From contig DAOVHT010000008.1 of NCBI GenBank assembly GCA_030671745.1, positions 1-20,356 on the forward strand: a DNA stretch of 20,356 nucleotides. Reading direction: 5' to 3'. Below are positions 1-7,040 of the stretch, in pieces (the first letter of the stretch is position 1; each line of letters starts with the position of its first letter). A program made the position numbers and the translations under genes. The notes under the pieces were generated by a model that saw nothing but the letters and a program-made list of their open reading frames with translations, had not been told where the DNA came from and did no database searches. Source of the stretch: Candidatus Nanohaloarchaea archaeon (GTDB taxonomy: Archaea; EX4484-52; GLR71).

Positions 1-323
1 CCTTCTAATTCTGTGCGGTATTCTTCAATAAGAGTTTCATCCTCATATATAATTGATACTTGATGTGGATGCAAAAATATATCATTTAATAGTTCTGAAA
101 TACAAGCAGGTATATATTTGCTACCTTTTTTGTCCTTCTTTGATACATAAAAATCATGGTTCTTTTTTAATACGTCTGTTATACCACTATTAAATATGCA
201 TTCAAGAAATGCTTCGTCTTTCACTGTGAATACGAAATGATTTGCACTTTTTGTATTTTCTCCTTTTGCTAATTCTGGCATCTGTTTAAGACCATCTACC
301 CAGTTGTATTCTTTGGATTCCAT
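1..323 (-). CDS. Hypothetical protein, C-terminus cut by window edge
   Basis: The frame is open from ATG at 323 to the left edge (107 codons, no stop), so the C-terminus lies outside the window. The product begins MESKEYNWVDGLKQ and is hydrophilic and mixed alpha/beta in character, with no signal peptide or membrane segment. I do not recognise the family. The DNA is richer in A/T than the NIF3 gene beside it. An A/T-rich box near 340-355, about 25 bases upstream, fits a leaderless ATG at 323. The same frame also stays open upstream to a stop near 452, and the 33 extra residues look protein-like (they include YCQHHLPEDRNIYN), with a GTG at 425 as a possible start. That longer form would overlap the divergent NIF3 start, so the true N-terminus is uncertain. 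Confidence 0.6.
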   Translation of the reverse strand, partial: MESKEYNWVDGLKQMPELAKGENTKSANHFVFTVKDEAFLECIFNSGITDVLKKNHDFYVSKKDKKGSKYIPACISELLNDIFLHPHQVSIIYEDETLIEEYRTELE

Positions 324-388
324 CGGAATAATATCAACTATAATATTATAAATATTTCTATCCTCGGGAAGATGGTGCTGACAATAAA

Positions 389-398
389 CAATATAAGA
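389..398 (+). promoter_or_regulatory. TATA-like box of the NIF3 gene
   Basis: CAATATAAGA is centred about 25 bases upstream of position 418. This predicts a leaderless transcript beginning at the ATG at 419 rather than at 413. There is no Shine-Dalgarno sequence before either ATG. Confidence 0.5.
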
Positions 399-418
399 GA
401 TAAAATCAATATATGTAT

Positions 419-1162
419 ATGGCACAAAGAAATGAGATTGTCGGGTTCCTTAATAAGTATCTTAAGATTGATGATGTTGAGGATAAGTACCTTGTAAATG
501 GGCTTCTGTTTGAAGGTAAAGATGATGTCACTAAAATTGCTTTTGCTGTAGATTCGTCAGTCGATACTATTTCTGCGGCACGGTCTGAAGGCGCTGACAT
601 GCTGGTTGTTCATCATGGGTTTCTGAGTAAGGTATTATTATTTCCTATCGTTCGGCATCTGAAAAAAATAATTAAAGTTCTTGTTGAGAGTGATGTCTCG
701 TTGTATGGTGCGCACATACCGCTTGATGTTCATCCTGATGTGGGCAACAATATCGAGCTTTGTCGGATGTTTGATGTATCGGTCAAAGGTAAGTTCAGTC
801 ATGGTTTCTGGGGCGAGTTCAAGAATCCTGTTGATGTTGATGTATTCGTGAAAGATATTGATAGTCGCTTGAATACTAAATGTTCTGTCTTTGGTTTCGG
901 AAAGAAAAAGATTAAGACCGTTGCATTCGTATCCGGCGGTGCACAATATGATATCCTGCCTGCGATGATCTCTGACATCGACTGTCTTGTCACCGGTGAA
1001 AACGGTCATATTACATACCTTATCGCAAAAGATGCGGGGATGAACATGATATCTGCAGGGCATTATGCAACTGAGACTCTGGGTGTTCGCGCACTTTCAA
1101 AAGTTGTAAAAGATAAGTTCAAGGTTGAGACTGTGTTCATCGATAAGCCTACGGGGTTGTGA
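419..1162 (+). CDS. NIF3-family dinuclear metal protein (GTP cyclohydrolase I type 2 homologue)
   Basis: This is a 247-residue protein of the NIF3/YbgI/DUF34 family and is full length for it. Counting from the first possible Met (ATG at 413), the metal-site residues are HH at 67-68 in ADMLVVHHGFL, D105 in HIPLDVHPDVGNN, and H217 and E221 in ISAGHYATETLGV. These match the five metal ligands known for E. coli YbgI (two His, Asp, His, Glu). The C-terminal FIDKPTGL is also typical. The family forms a toroidal hexamer with two metals per subunit. Its cellular function is unsettled, and the GTP cyclohydrolase label is inherited from one bacterial homologue. The start at 419 (MAQRNEIVGF) is preferred because of the TATA box spacing. 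It stands alone on the plus strand ahead of the DUF1512 gene, which has its own promoter. Confidence 0.93.
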   Translation: MAQRNEIVGFLNKYLKIDDVEDKYLVNGLLFEGKDDVTKIAFAVDSSVDTISAARSEGADMLVVHHGFLSKVLLFPIVRHLKKIIKVLVESDVSLYGAHIPLDVHPDVGNNIELCRMFDVSVKGKFSHGFWGEFKNPVDVDVFVKDIDSRLNTKCSVFGFGKKKIKTVAFVSGGAQYDILPAMISDIDCLVTGENGHITYLIAKDAGMNMISAGHYATETLGVRALSKVVKDKFKVETVFIDKPTGL

Positions 1163-1191
1163 ATTGTTAACTGGTATGAGAATCCTTTACC

Positions 1192-1200
1192 TATATAAAG
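1192..1200 (+). promoter_or_regulatory. TATA box of the DUF1512 gene
   Basis: TATATAAAG lies between the NIF3 stop and the DUF1512 gene. A start of transcription about 25 bases downstream (near 1221) gives a leader of roughly 24 bases that carries an AGGTGA Shine-Dalgarno site at 1234-1239. Confidence 0.65.
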
Positions 1201-1244
1201 GTTGATAGTCATTTTTTATTACAATTAATTATAAGGTGAAAATT

Positions 1245-2408
1245 ATGTTGATGCAAGGAGATATGTGGTCATTTCTGTTCTTTGTACTTCTGTTCATATT
1301 CGGACCGAAGCTTTACATGTGGCAGATGATGTACAAACTGGAGACAGACCTGAAGAAGCTTGAAGGGTACGCTAAAAAGTCAGAGGCTATCGTCCTCAAA
1401 CGTATCAGTTCTAAACCTACAAAAGAGATGAAAGAAAAATTGAATGGTTTCATGGACTTCTTCATAACTGAACCAGTCAATCTTGATCCGTCCGGAATCA
1501 TCAATAAATTAGATTTCCTGTTGAACGAAAGTGAACGTAAATTTGAAGAGTTTGCACTTGAGATTGACCCTAAGATGAAAACAAATGATCTGCCAGCTGT
1601 CATGATGGGCATGAAAGGTGCACTCGGTGCAAGACAGATATTCAAGATTGTCAGTCATTTCATTGTGATGAGCAAGAAGACAAACAATCTACAGTTTGCA
1701 ATGATACTGCAGATGCAGCTCCCTATGCTCATGAAGATCGCAAAGGCACAGGTCAAGGCTACCCGAGCGCTTGCAAACGGTATCCCTATCGGTGACACTA
1801 TCGGACCATTAGTCGCTGCATCATTCAAGACCAAGGTAGGTACTGAAATCGTCAAAGATGTTGTCGTCAGTGAAGAGAAGATCGAGGGCAAGAAAGTATT
1901 TGTGATGAAATCTAAAGGTCCTGAATCACGATTAGGTCAGCAGGGTGAGGCTGTCAAGCAGGTCATCACCAAACACAAGATTGACTACATAATCGCTGTT
2001 GATGCTGCTGCCAAGATGGAAGGAGAGAAGACAGGTACAGTATCTGAAGGTGTCGGCGTGCCTATGGGCGGTGTCGGCGTCCAGAGATTCAAGATTGAGG
2101 AGACCATAACTGACAAGAAAGTCAATGTGGACGCTATCATTGTCAAGCAGGGTATGGTTGAGGCATCAATCCCTATGAAGAAAGATATATATGACTCTCT
2201 CGGACCGGTAAGAGACAAGATAAAGCATTATGTCAAGAAGTCTAAGCATAAAAATATCTTGATTGTCGGTGTGGGCAATACTGCAGGAGCTAGCAATACA
2301 AATGCTGCAGTCAAAGAGTCAGCCGGGCTTCTTAAGAAAGACTGGGCTGCCTACGACAAGAAGAAAAAGGAAGAAGCTGAGAAGACAAAGAAATGGTGGA
2401 AAGGTTAA
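1245..2408 (+). CDS. DUF1512 family archaeal protein with N-terminal membrane anchor
   Basis: Recognised as the archaeal DUF1512 family by its length (387 residues) and the segment ANGIPIGDTIGPLVAA at about residues 180-195 (counted from the GTG at 1236). One hydrophobic helix (WSFLFFVLLFIFGPKLYMW, about residues 11-29) should anchor it in the membrane, with the rest in the cytoplasm. A helical middle region is followed by an alpha/beta C-terminal region with Gly-rich turns (EGVGVPMGGVGV; ILIVGVGNTAGASNTN) and a Lys/Glu-rich tail ending KKWWKG. The Gly-rich turns suggest a ligand site, but no function is known. A GTG at 1236 is in frame but lies inside the AGGTGA at 1234-1239. ATG at 1245, five bases after that site, is the better start; ATG at 1251 is the next choice. 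T-rich runs follow the stop. Confidence 0.88.
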   Translation: MLMQGDMWSFLFFVLLFIFGPKLYMWQMMYKLETDLKKLEGYAKKSEAIVLKRISSKPTKEMKEKLNGFMDFFITEPVNLDPSGIINKLDFLLNESERKFEEFALEIDPKMKTNDLPAVMMGMKGALGARQIFKIVSHFIVMSKKTNNLQFAMILQMQLPMLMKIAKAQVKATRALANGIPIGDTIGPLVAASFKTKVGTEIVKDVVVSEEKIEGKKVFVMKSKGPESRLGQQGEAVKQVITKHKIDYIIAVDAAAKMEGEKTGTVSEGVGVPMGGVGVQRFKIEETITDKKVNVDAIIVKQGMVEASIPMKKDIYDSLGPVRDKIKHYVKKSKHKNILIVGVGNTAGASNTNAAVKESAGLLKKDWAAYDKKKKEEAEKTKKWWKG

Positions 2409-2420
2409 TCCAACCCCAAT

Positions 2421-2453
2421 TCTTTTTTTATTTTTTTTAACTATTTTTATTAA
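2421..2453 (+). terminator. T-run terminator after the DUF1512 gene
   Basis: Runs of T (T7, A, T8, then a T5 run) begin about 13 bases after the stop codon with no stable hairpin. Oligo-T runs are the usual archaeal intrinsic termination signal. Confidence 0.5.
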
Positions 2454-2478
2454 CTAATTCTCAATCATCAATACAACA

Positions 2479-2489
2479 ATTTAAATATC
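2479..2489 (+). promoter_or_regulatory. TATA box of the dCMP deaminase gene
   Basis: ATTTAAATATC is centred about 25 bases before position 2509. This predicts a leader of about ten bases or fewer before the ATG at 2519. Confidence 0.5.
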
Positions 2490-2518
2490 TTTTCAGACCA
2501 TTACAAGTAGGTTTTCTT

Positions 2519-2980
2519 ATGGGTGGAATTGAAAGAGTGCCACTGGAAGAATATGTTATGAAGATTGCGCATGTGGTCGGTGAAAGATCTACATCCTTCA
2601 GAAATAATGTCGGGGCGGTCATCGTGAAGAATAAGCATATCGTGTCCACTGGATACAATGGTGCACCACGAGGTCTCGATCACTGCCTTGACATAGGCTG
2701 TTACCGAAAGGAACATAATGTGCCGTCCGGGCAGAAACATGAGCTCTGCCGAGCTGTACATGCTGAGCAGAACGCAATAATCCAGGCATCACTCAACGGC
2801 GCGTCAACTGAGGATGCTGTCCTTTTCTGTACTCATTCACCTTGTATCATTTGCGCTAAGATGATAATCAATGCAAAGATAAAGAAAGTGTATTATGCTA
2901 ATGAATACGCAGACCAGAGCGCGATGGATTATTTCAAGGAAGTCGGTGTTGAAGTCGAGCATATGCCTTTTGCAGAGTGA
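2519..2980 (+). CDS. Deoxycytidylate (dCMP) deaminase family protein
   Basis: A 153-residue zinc-dependent cytidine/deoxycytidylate deaminase-fold protein. The catalytic H81-A-E83 and the zinc ligands in P108-C-I-I-C112 are both present and correctly spaced. The upstream segment GAVIVKNKHIVSTGYNGAPRG (residues 32-52) and the extended Cys/His region before the HAE motif (DHCLDIGCYRKEH) are characteristic of dCMP deaminases of the ComEB type rather than of tRNA or free-cytidine deaminases. The reaction converts dCMP to dUMP, feeding thymidylate synthesis. It has its own promoter, and the next gene begins within six bases of its stop, so the two are probably co-transcribed. With the deoxyribosyltransferase and NDK further on, it points to active deoxynucleotide salvage. 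Confidence 0.93.
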   Translation: MGGIERVPLEEYVMKIAHVVGERSTSFRNNVGAVIVKNKHIVSTGYNGAPRGLDHCLDIGCYRKEHNVPSGQKHELCRAVHAEQNAIIQASLNGASTEDAVLFCTHSPCIICAKMIINAKIKKVYYANEYADQSAMDYFKEVGVEVEHMPFAE

Positions 2981-2985
2981 TCATC

Positions 2986-3594
2986 ATGGCGGAGTTTCAG
3001 ACTAAAAACATTACTTATTTCTTGAAGACCGGTATCTCAAACACTGACAAGGCCATTTCTCTTGCTGTTGAAAGGGTTGCAGAAGGTGACATCACCAAAG
3101 TTGTTGTGGCAACTTCATCAGGAGATACAGGTCTTAAGGTCTATGATGCTTTCAAGGATACTGATGGTGTTGATGTTGTCCCTGTCGTACTTAATGCAGG
3201 ATCAAAATATTCTGCGCCTGATGGAGAATGGACAAAAAATAAAGGTAAGTATGATAAGCTTGGGCTTAAATATGTCCAGAGTATACATGCATTCAGCGGG
3301 ATTGAACGCGCTGTCAAGTCAAGATGGAACACTGCAGGACCTGCACTGTTGATAGGTGATGCACTGAAGCTTTCAGGTGAAGGGTTCAAGGTGTGTGTTG
3401 AGATTGCGGTCATGGCATGCGATTGTGGGGCTGTTGCGCCGGTTGATAAAGTTCTTGTGTTGTCTGGTTCGGGTCATGGGGCTGATACCTGCCTGGTTGT
3501 CAGACCTGCATATTCAAGCTCTTTCTTTGATTTTGCAATACAAGAGATTGTGTGCAAGCCCATAACTCATGGGATAAAGCATGAGGCTAGATGA
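2986..3594 (+). CDS. Standalone pyruvate kinase alpha/beta (C-terminal) domain protein
   Basis: A 202-residue protein resembling the archaeal family that consists only of the C-terminal alpha/beta domain of pyruvate kinase. Family-like features are the N-terminal NITYFLKTGISNTDKAISLA, then the strand-turn KVVVATSSGDTGLKV, and a late strand KVLVLSGSGHGADTCLVV. It lacks the TIM-barrel catalytic domain, so it is not a pyruvate kinase; in the full enzyme this domain carries the regulatory ligand site. A ligand-sensing or unrelated enzymatic role is possible, and none is established. GTG at 2977 is in frame but overlaps the deaminase stop; ATG at 2986 (MAEFQTK) is more natural. It is tightly linked to the dCMP deaminase gene and converges with the next gene with only 14 bases between stops. 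Confidence 0.8.
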   Translation: MAEFQTKNITYFLKTGISNTDKAISLAVERVAEGDITKVVVATSSGDTGLKVYDAFKDTDGVDVVPVVLNAGSKYSAPDGEWTKNKGKYDKLGLKYVQSIHAFSGIERAVKSRWNTAGPALLIGDALKLSGEGFKVCVEIAVMACDCGAVAPVDKVLVLSGSGHGADTCLVVRPAYSSSFFDFAIQEIVCKPITHGIKHEAR

Positions 3595-3608
3595 GTTTTA
3601 AAAAATAT

Positions 3609-4076
3609 TTAATTTTTAAACATTTTTATGATTTCGAAAATTGAGGGAACATTATATCCTCTGAACATATTTATACCAACTGTTTCCGCAAATTCTTTTC
3701 CTGCAGTATATGGATTGTCAAACTCAGTTGTATCTAGTCCACCAAAAAGTTTTTTCTTTTTTATTGAGAGTGCATGGTTTAAACGAGAATTATTAGGTAT
3801 ATATAATTCATAGTTACCGCTTTTGATTATGATATCTGCTCTTGAAGTTTTACGCATCCGTTTAATCATAGCACCATAAATTTCAGATATATCTAATGAA
3901 GGATTATACGCTTGTTTAAAAAAATGTTTATCAAGAATTATAGTACAACCTAATCCAACATTGTCTTTTTGGTAATCAACAATCTTTTTTTCTAACTCCA
4001 AAAGATATTGTTTTACTTGATGTTGTTTTTCTTTGGGTGCTGTAGTATCAAAAGAGTAGTTTTCAAAAAATTGCAA
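3609..4076 (-). CDS. Hypothetical protein, possible 5' frame break
   Basis: A soluble 155-residue protein I do not recognise. It has a helical N-terminus rich in Lys, Glu and Gln, then a probable alpha/beta region (GLGCTIILDKHFFKQ; RADIIIKSGNYELYIPNN) and a C-terminal helix. The open frame has only a TTG (4076) as a start, with no Shine-Dalgarno site. A far better start, ATG at 4102, lies in another frame. The two are separated by a run of seven A on the coding strand (4086-4092). One more A would join them to read MDKQKKDRILQFFENYSFD, which flows naturally. So the gene may be frameshifted, slippage-dependent, or affected by a sequencing error. The DNA is A/T-rich compared with its neighbours, suggesting recent acquisition. 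Confidence 0.6.
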   Translation of the reverse strand: MQFFENYSFDTTAPKEKQHQVKQYLLELEKKIVDYQKDNVGLGCTIILDKHFFKQAYNPSLDISEIYGAMIKRMRKTSRADIIIKSGNYELYIPNNSRLNHALSIKKKKLFGGLDTTEFDNPYTAGKEFAETVGINMFRGYNVPSIFEIIKMFKN

Positions 4077-4134
4077 TATCCTGTCTTTTTTTGCTTATCC
4101 ATAGTACTCAAGATTTATTTAATTTTATATGTTT

Positions 4135-4191
4135 ATCTGGATAATATTGATGAATATAACATCTGAATAATATATGATACATCGGATAATA
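4135..4191. repeat. Three iteron-like direct repeats upstream of rpl10e
   Basis: ATCTGGATAATA (4135-4146), ATCTGAATAATA (4161-4172) and ATCGGATAATA (4181-4191) are imperfect direct repeats spaced 26 and 20 bases apart. They overlap an inverted repeat, TATATGATA (4171-4179) facing TATCATATA (4194-4202), with a 14-base spacer. They lie in the non-coding stretch between two divergent genes and may bind a regulator. Low sequence complexity could also produce them by chance. Confidence 0.4.
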
Positions 4192-4243
4192 CATATCATA
4201 TAATGTCTTATTGTGCTTCTGATATCTAGCAAAAAATAAGAAA

Positions 4244-4255
4244 GCTTTAAAAAGG
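4244..4255 (+). promoter_or_regulatory. Probable promoter of rpl10e
   Basis: GCTTTAAAAAGG has an A-rich stretch (AAGAAA) just upstream that could act as a BRE. Transcription from about 4275 would give a leader near 58 bases ending in the Shine-Dalgarno site GGTGA (4321-4325), seven bases before the ATG at 4333. Confidence 0.5.
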
Positions 4256-4332
4256 TTTTTATTCAATATCGTATAGTAAAAAGAAAAGAGTATAGCTCTT
4301 ATCTTCTATATTTATATGATGGTGAATCAAAT

Positions 4333-4848
4333 ATGGGACTCAGACCTGCAAGAATTGACAGAAAACTTGATAAAAGACCTTATACTAGATCTGCAAAAAA
4401 AGTACACAAAAAGAACTTCATTAAAGGTATCCCAGGAGTTAAAGTAAATAAATTCAATATGGGTCAGACTACAGGTGAATTCGATCTTACATATTCTTTA
4501 GTGCCTACAAAAGATGTTCAGATAAGGCATAATGCTATTGAGGCATTCCGTGTATCTGCAAATTCATACATGAGAAAGATGACAGGTACTGAATATCACA
4601 TCAAGGTGCGTGTATACCCACATAATGTGTTGAGAGAGCATGCTCAGGCAGCTGTTGCACAAGCTGATAGATTCTATGATGGTATGCGAAAACCATTCGG
4701 TAAACCTACAGGTCGGGCTTCAAGAGTTAAAGAAGGTCAGCCAGTACTTACTATCAGGACTAACAAGAAACATGAAGCAGTTGTAAAAGAAGCAATAAGG
4801 CGAGCAGGAATGAAAATCCCTGTAGGTTTCAGAACAGTTCTTGAATAG
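4333..4848 (+). CDS. rpl10e: 50S ribosomal protein L10e (uL16 family)
   Basis: A 171-residue archaeal L10e (uL16, also written L16/L10ae), full length. The start MGLRPARIDRKLDKRPYTR is the archaeal/eukaryotic signature, and later segments (GEFDLTYSLVPTKDVQIRH; YMRKMTGTEYHIKVRVYPH; MRKPFGKPTGRASRV; GMKIPVGFRTVLE) follow the family along its whole length. It binds 23S rRNA near the peptidyl-transferase centre and A-site tRNA. ATG at 4333 has a GGTGA Shine-Dalgarno site at 4321-4325. It is a single-gene unit here, with a long pyrimidine-rich tail after the stop and a divergent unknown gene upstream. Confidence 0.97.
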   Translation: MGLRPARIDRKLDKRPYTRSAKKVHKKNFIKGIPGVKVNKFNMGQTTGEFDLTYSLVPTKDVQIRHNAIEAFRVSANSYMRKMTGTEYHIKVRVYPHNVLREHAQAAVAQADRFYDGMRKPFGKPTGRASRVKEGQPVLTIRTNKKHEAVVKEAIRRAGMKIPVGFRTVLE

Positions 4849-4851
4849 ATC

Positions 4852-4890
4852 TCTTTTTAATCTTTCTTTTTTTATACTTCTTTTTGATTT
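4852..4890 (+). terminator. T-run terminator after rpl10e
   Basis: Several T5 to T7 runs in a pyrimidine-rich stretch directly follow the stop codon, without a clear hairpin. This fits archaeal oligo-T termination. Confidence 0.5.
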
Positions 4891-4990
4891 TTATCTTTGA
4901 TTCTCAGATATATCTAATTATTTTATTAATCGATTTAATATTACTAAAATTTAATGAAAACAGAAATAAATATAATTAAAATTTCAAAGA

Positions 4991-6952
4991 TCAATTGCTT
5001 TCCTGCTGTATTCTTTTCAGTTCAGAGATCATGCCGTCCAGTTCGTCATTTACACTTTTTTCGTTAGCATCCGACGTAGTTGTTTTTTGATTAATATTTT
5101 CAACTGCCTGTTCTATGCATTGAAGCATATTGGTCATACGTCTCTCTCGTTCAGTGTCGCGCTTTTTATAATCCTCTAAAAGAGAGACCAACTCACCTTC
5201 TCTTGACTTTGAATCAATTTTACTGGCCTCTTTAATATCATTAACTGCCTCTTTGATCAACCCAACATTTGATCTTTGAGAGTCTTCAAGAATATTTACA
5301 CGACCAAGCAACTCAGTATCATCTGCTTTTGAAGCTTGTGTGGATTCTAGGGCAGAAATACGACCAAGCAACTCAGTATCATCTGCTTTTGAAGCTTGTG
5401 TGGATTCTAAAGTGTTCATATACTCCATTGTTCTTGAATCATTTGATTTCTGTGTATCTTTCAGAGTATCCAACTGTTCCTTGATGTCCGCCAAAATCGG
5501 TTTCACACTCTCTGATTTATTCTTTGATAATTCGTCTCTATTCGCATCAATGAGCTTTACAAGATGGTTGTTTTTCGTTGAAAGTTTATCCATCTGTTCT
5601 GTTTTTGAGTTCTGTATGGCTTCTATCGCATTTAAACGTTCAATCAAATCGTCCGAACCCTTCGTTTCGGATTTCTGTACGGATTCTATCAGTTTCACAT
5701 AATCCATAACTTTATAATCATTTGATTTCTGTGTATCTTTCAGAGTATCTAATTGTTCCTTGATGTCTGCCAAAATCGGTTTCACACTTTCTAATTTATT
5801 CTTTGATAATTCGGCTCTATTCTCATCAATGAGCTTTACAAGCTGATTATCCTTTGCTGAAAGTTTATCCATCTGTTTCAATAAAGGTCTAATAACATTA
5901 TCTTGATGTTCTTTTGAGGTCTTTATATTATCTTCAATCAAGTTACTGTATTTGTCTTTATTTTCGGCAATGATGTTCACAAGCTGATTGTTTTTCCCCG
6001 AGAGCAGATCAATCTGTTTCAATAAAGGTCTGATACTATTGTCTTGACGTTCTTTTGAAAATGTTATACTATCTTTGATCTTATTATCAAATTCTTTTCT
6101 ATTTTCGGTAATAAGACTTGCAAGCTGATTATTCGTTGTTGAGAGTGTACCTATCTGTGCCAATAAAGATCTAATGCTATTATCTTGATGCGCTTTTGAT
6201 ATGCCCATATTATTCTCGATCTTCTCATTGAGCTCTTTTTTCTGTAGATCCATCACTCCAAATATTGCTTTTTCAGTCTTCTGTTTCTCAGAAATAAATA
6301 CTTCATCAATCTTTTTTATATCTGTTTTCAGTTCTTTAACGAATGTCAAGATCTGTGTTTTCTCATCCTTAAATTCTGATTCGGTCACTTTTTTAATGTC
6401 AATTATATCTTTTTCCACAAGCTTATATTGATTGATCAATAACTCAGTCTCTTCCTTTATGACCTTTATGTCTGCATTAATCTGTTTATGGTCATTAATG
6501 TTGCCTTCAATCTCAAGGCGTTTAAACTTTTCCTGTTCGGCTATGAATTCATTGATGTGATCTAATGTATTTTCTAAGATATTAGTATTCTCATCTATCT
6601 TTGATTCGATATCTAACTCTATTGATTTTGAATACATCTCGAACTTCTCAAACTGAGAATTAAGGTATTGTTCACTTTTCCTATCATATTTTGCAATGAT
6701 CTTCATTATGTTTCTTATATTGGTCTGGATCCAAGGCAAACTCAGTATGAGCGTATTCTCATTCTTTACAAGCCGGTCTTCAATCTGTCTTATTGTCTTA
6801 GTTCTTTTTGAGATCGAATCGGTTTCATCCTTAGACTCTAATCTATCGACCATTGAGATAGGTGTTATTGCAGGAATCTTAGCTTTAACAGAACTAGAAT
6901 TCTTAATTGTATTTCCACTAGCTTTGGGTTTTGAGGTAGATGTTTTTGTCAT
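4991..6952 (-). CDS. Large coiled-coil protein built of nested internal repeats
   Basis: About 653 residues, almost wholly charged and helical, with no signal peptide, membrane segment or Walker motif, so not an SMC or Rad50 ATPase. A Ser/Thr/Lys-rich N-terminal tail of some 40 residues precedes heptad-like coiled coil. Counting from the upstream ATG (6979), three 47-residue repeats start near 261, 308 and 355 (each with SK-x-x-QDN-x-IR). A 51-residue block at 371-421 recurs at 464-514 (KPILADIKEQLDTLKDTQK). A 20-residue unit (LESTQASKADDTELLGR) is repeated in tandem at 524-563. Function is unknown; a structural, tethering or length-setting role is an inference. ATG at 6952 (MTKTSTSKPKASG) is preferred because a TATA box (6977-6985) covers the upstream ATG at 6979. 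Confidence 0.8.
   Translation of the reverse strand: MTKTSTSKPKASGNTIKNSSSVKAKIPAITPISMVDRLESKDETDSISKRTKTIRQIEDRLVKNENTLILSLPWIQTNIRNIMKIIAKYDRKSEQYLNSQFEKFEMYSKSIELDIESKIDENTNILENTLDHINEFIAEQEKFKRLEIEGNINDHKQINADIKVIKEETELLINQYKLVEKDIIDIKKVTESEFKDEKTQILTFVKELKTDIKKIDEVFISEKQKTEKAIFGVMDLQKKELNEKIENNMGISKAHQDNSIRSLLAQIGTLSTTNNQLASLITENRKEFDNKIKDSITFSKERQDNSIRPLLKQIDLLSGKNNQLVNIIAENKDKYSNLIEDNIKTSKEHQDNVIRPLLKQMDKLSAKDNQLVKLIDENRAELSKNKLESVKPILADIKEQLDTLKDTQKSNDYKVMDYVKLIESVQKSETKGSDDLIERLNAIEAIQNSKTEQMDKLSTKNNHLVKLIDANRDELSKNKSESVKPILADIKEQLDTLKDTQKSNDSRTMEYMNTLESTQASKADDTELLGRISALESTQASKADDTELLGRVNILEDSQRSNVGLIKEAVNDIKEASKIDSKSREGELVSLLEDYKKRDTERERRMTNMLQCIEQAVENINQKTTTSDANEKSVNDELDGMISELKRIQQESN
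5300..5409 (-). repeat. Tandem 60-base repeat inside the coiled-coil gene
   Basis: Fifty bases are identical at 5300-5349 and 5360-5409, a period of 60 bases (20 codons). Identity at the DNA level shows a recent in-frame duplication in the coiled-coil gene. Confidence 0.92.
5437..5599 (-). repeat. Segmental repeat copy 1 in the coiled-coil gene (partner 5716-5878)
   Basis: About 163 bases here match 5716-5878 with only scattered substitutions. The offset is 279 bases (93 codons), so the reading frame is kept. It encodes the block ending in KEQLDTLKDTQKSND. Confidence 0.88.
5716..5878 (-). repeat. Segmental repeat copy 2 in the coiled-coil gene
   Basis: This is the partner of 5437-5599 (offset 279 bases, in frame). 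It joins directly to the last of the three 47-residue repeats, so the gene appears to have grown by successive duplications. Confidence 0.88.
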
Positions 6953-6976
6953 AATTATAAATATGTGACAAGGTTG

Positions 6977-6985
6977 CATATATAG
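6977..6985 (-). promoter_or_regulatory. TATA box of the coiled-coil gene
   Basis: On the minus strand, CTATATATG is centred about 25 bases before 6956, four bases ahead of the ATG at 6952. It overlaps the upstream in-frame ATG, which argues against that start. A second A/T-rich box near 7000-7013 could serve the longer form. Confidence 0.5.
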
Positions 6986-7040
6986 TTAACTAAGGACACA
7001 TTTAAAATTTAAAAAAAATTAAAAAATAAAGAGAGAGAAA

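Noticed and set aside
638..1063. A 141-codon open frame on the minus strand
   Set aside because: It is antisense to the conserved metal-site region of the NIF3 gene, and no promoter or Shine-Dalgarno site precedes it.
1236..1244. GTG start for the DUF1512 gene
   Set aside because: The GTG is part of the AGGTGA Shine-Dalgarno site, and ATG at 1245 has correct spacing.
4146..4222. Possible C/D box guide RNA: TTGATGA followed by CTGA and a second CTGA
   Set aside because: The first interval is only about nine bases, too short for a normal guide, no good C' box follows, and the second CTGA is too far away.
5300..5409. Tandem repeat as part of a CRISPR array
   Set aside because: There are only two copies with a 10-base gap, and they are in-frame coding sequence of the coiled-coil protein.
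4991..6952. Coiled-coil protein as an SMC, Rad50 or MukB-type ATPase
   Set aside because: No Walker A, Walker B or ABC signature motif is visible at either end.
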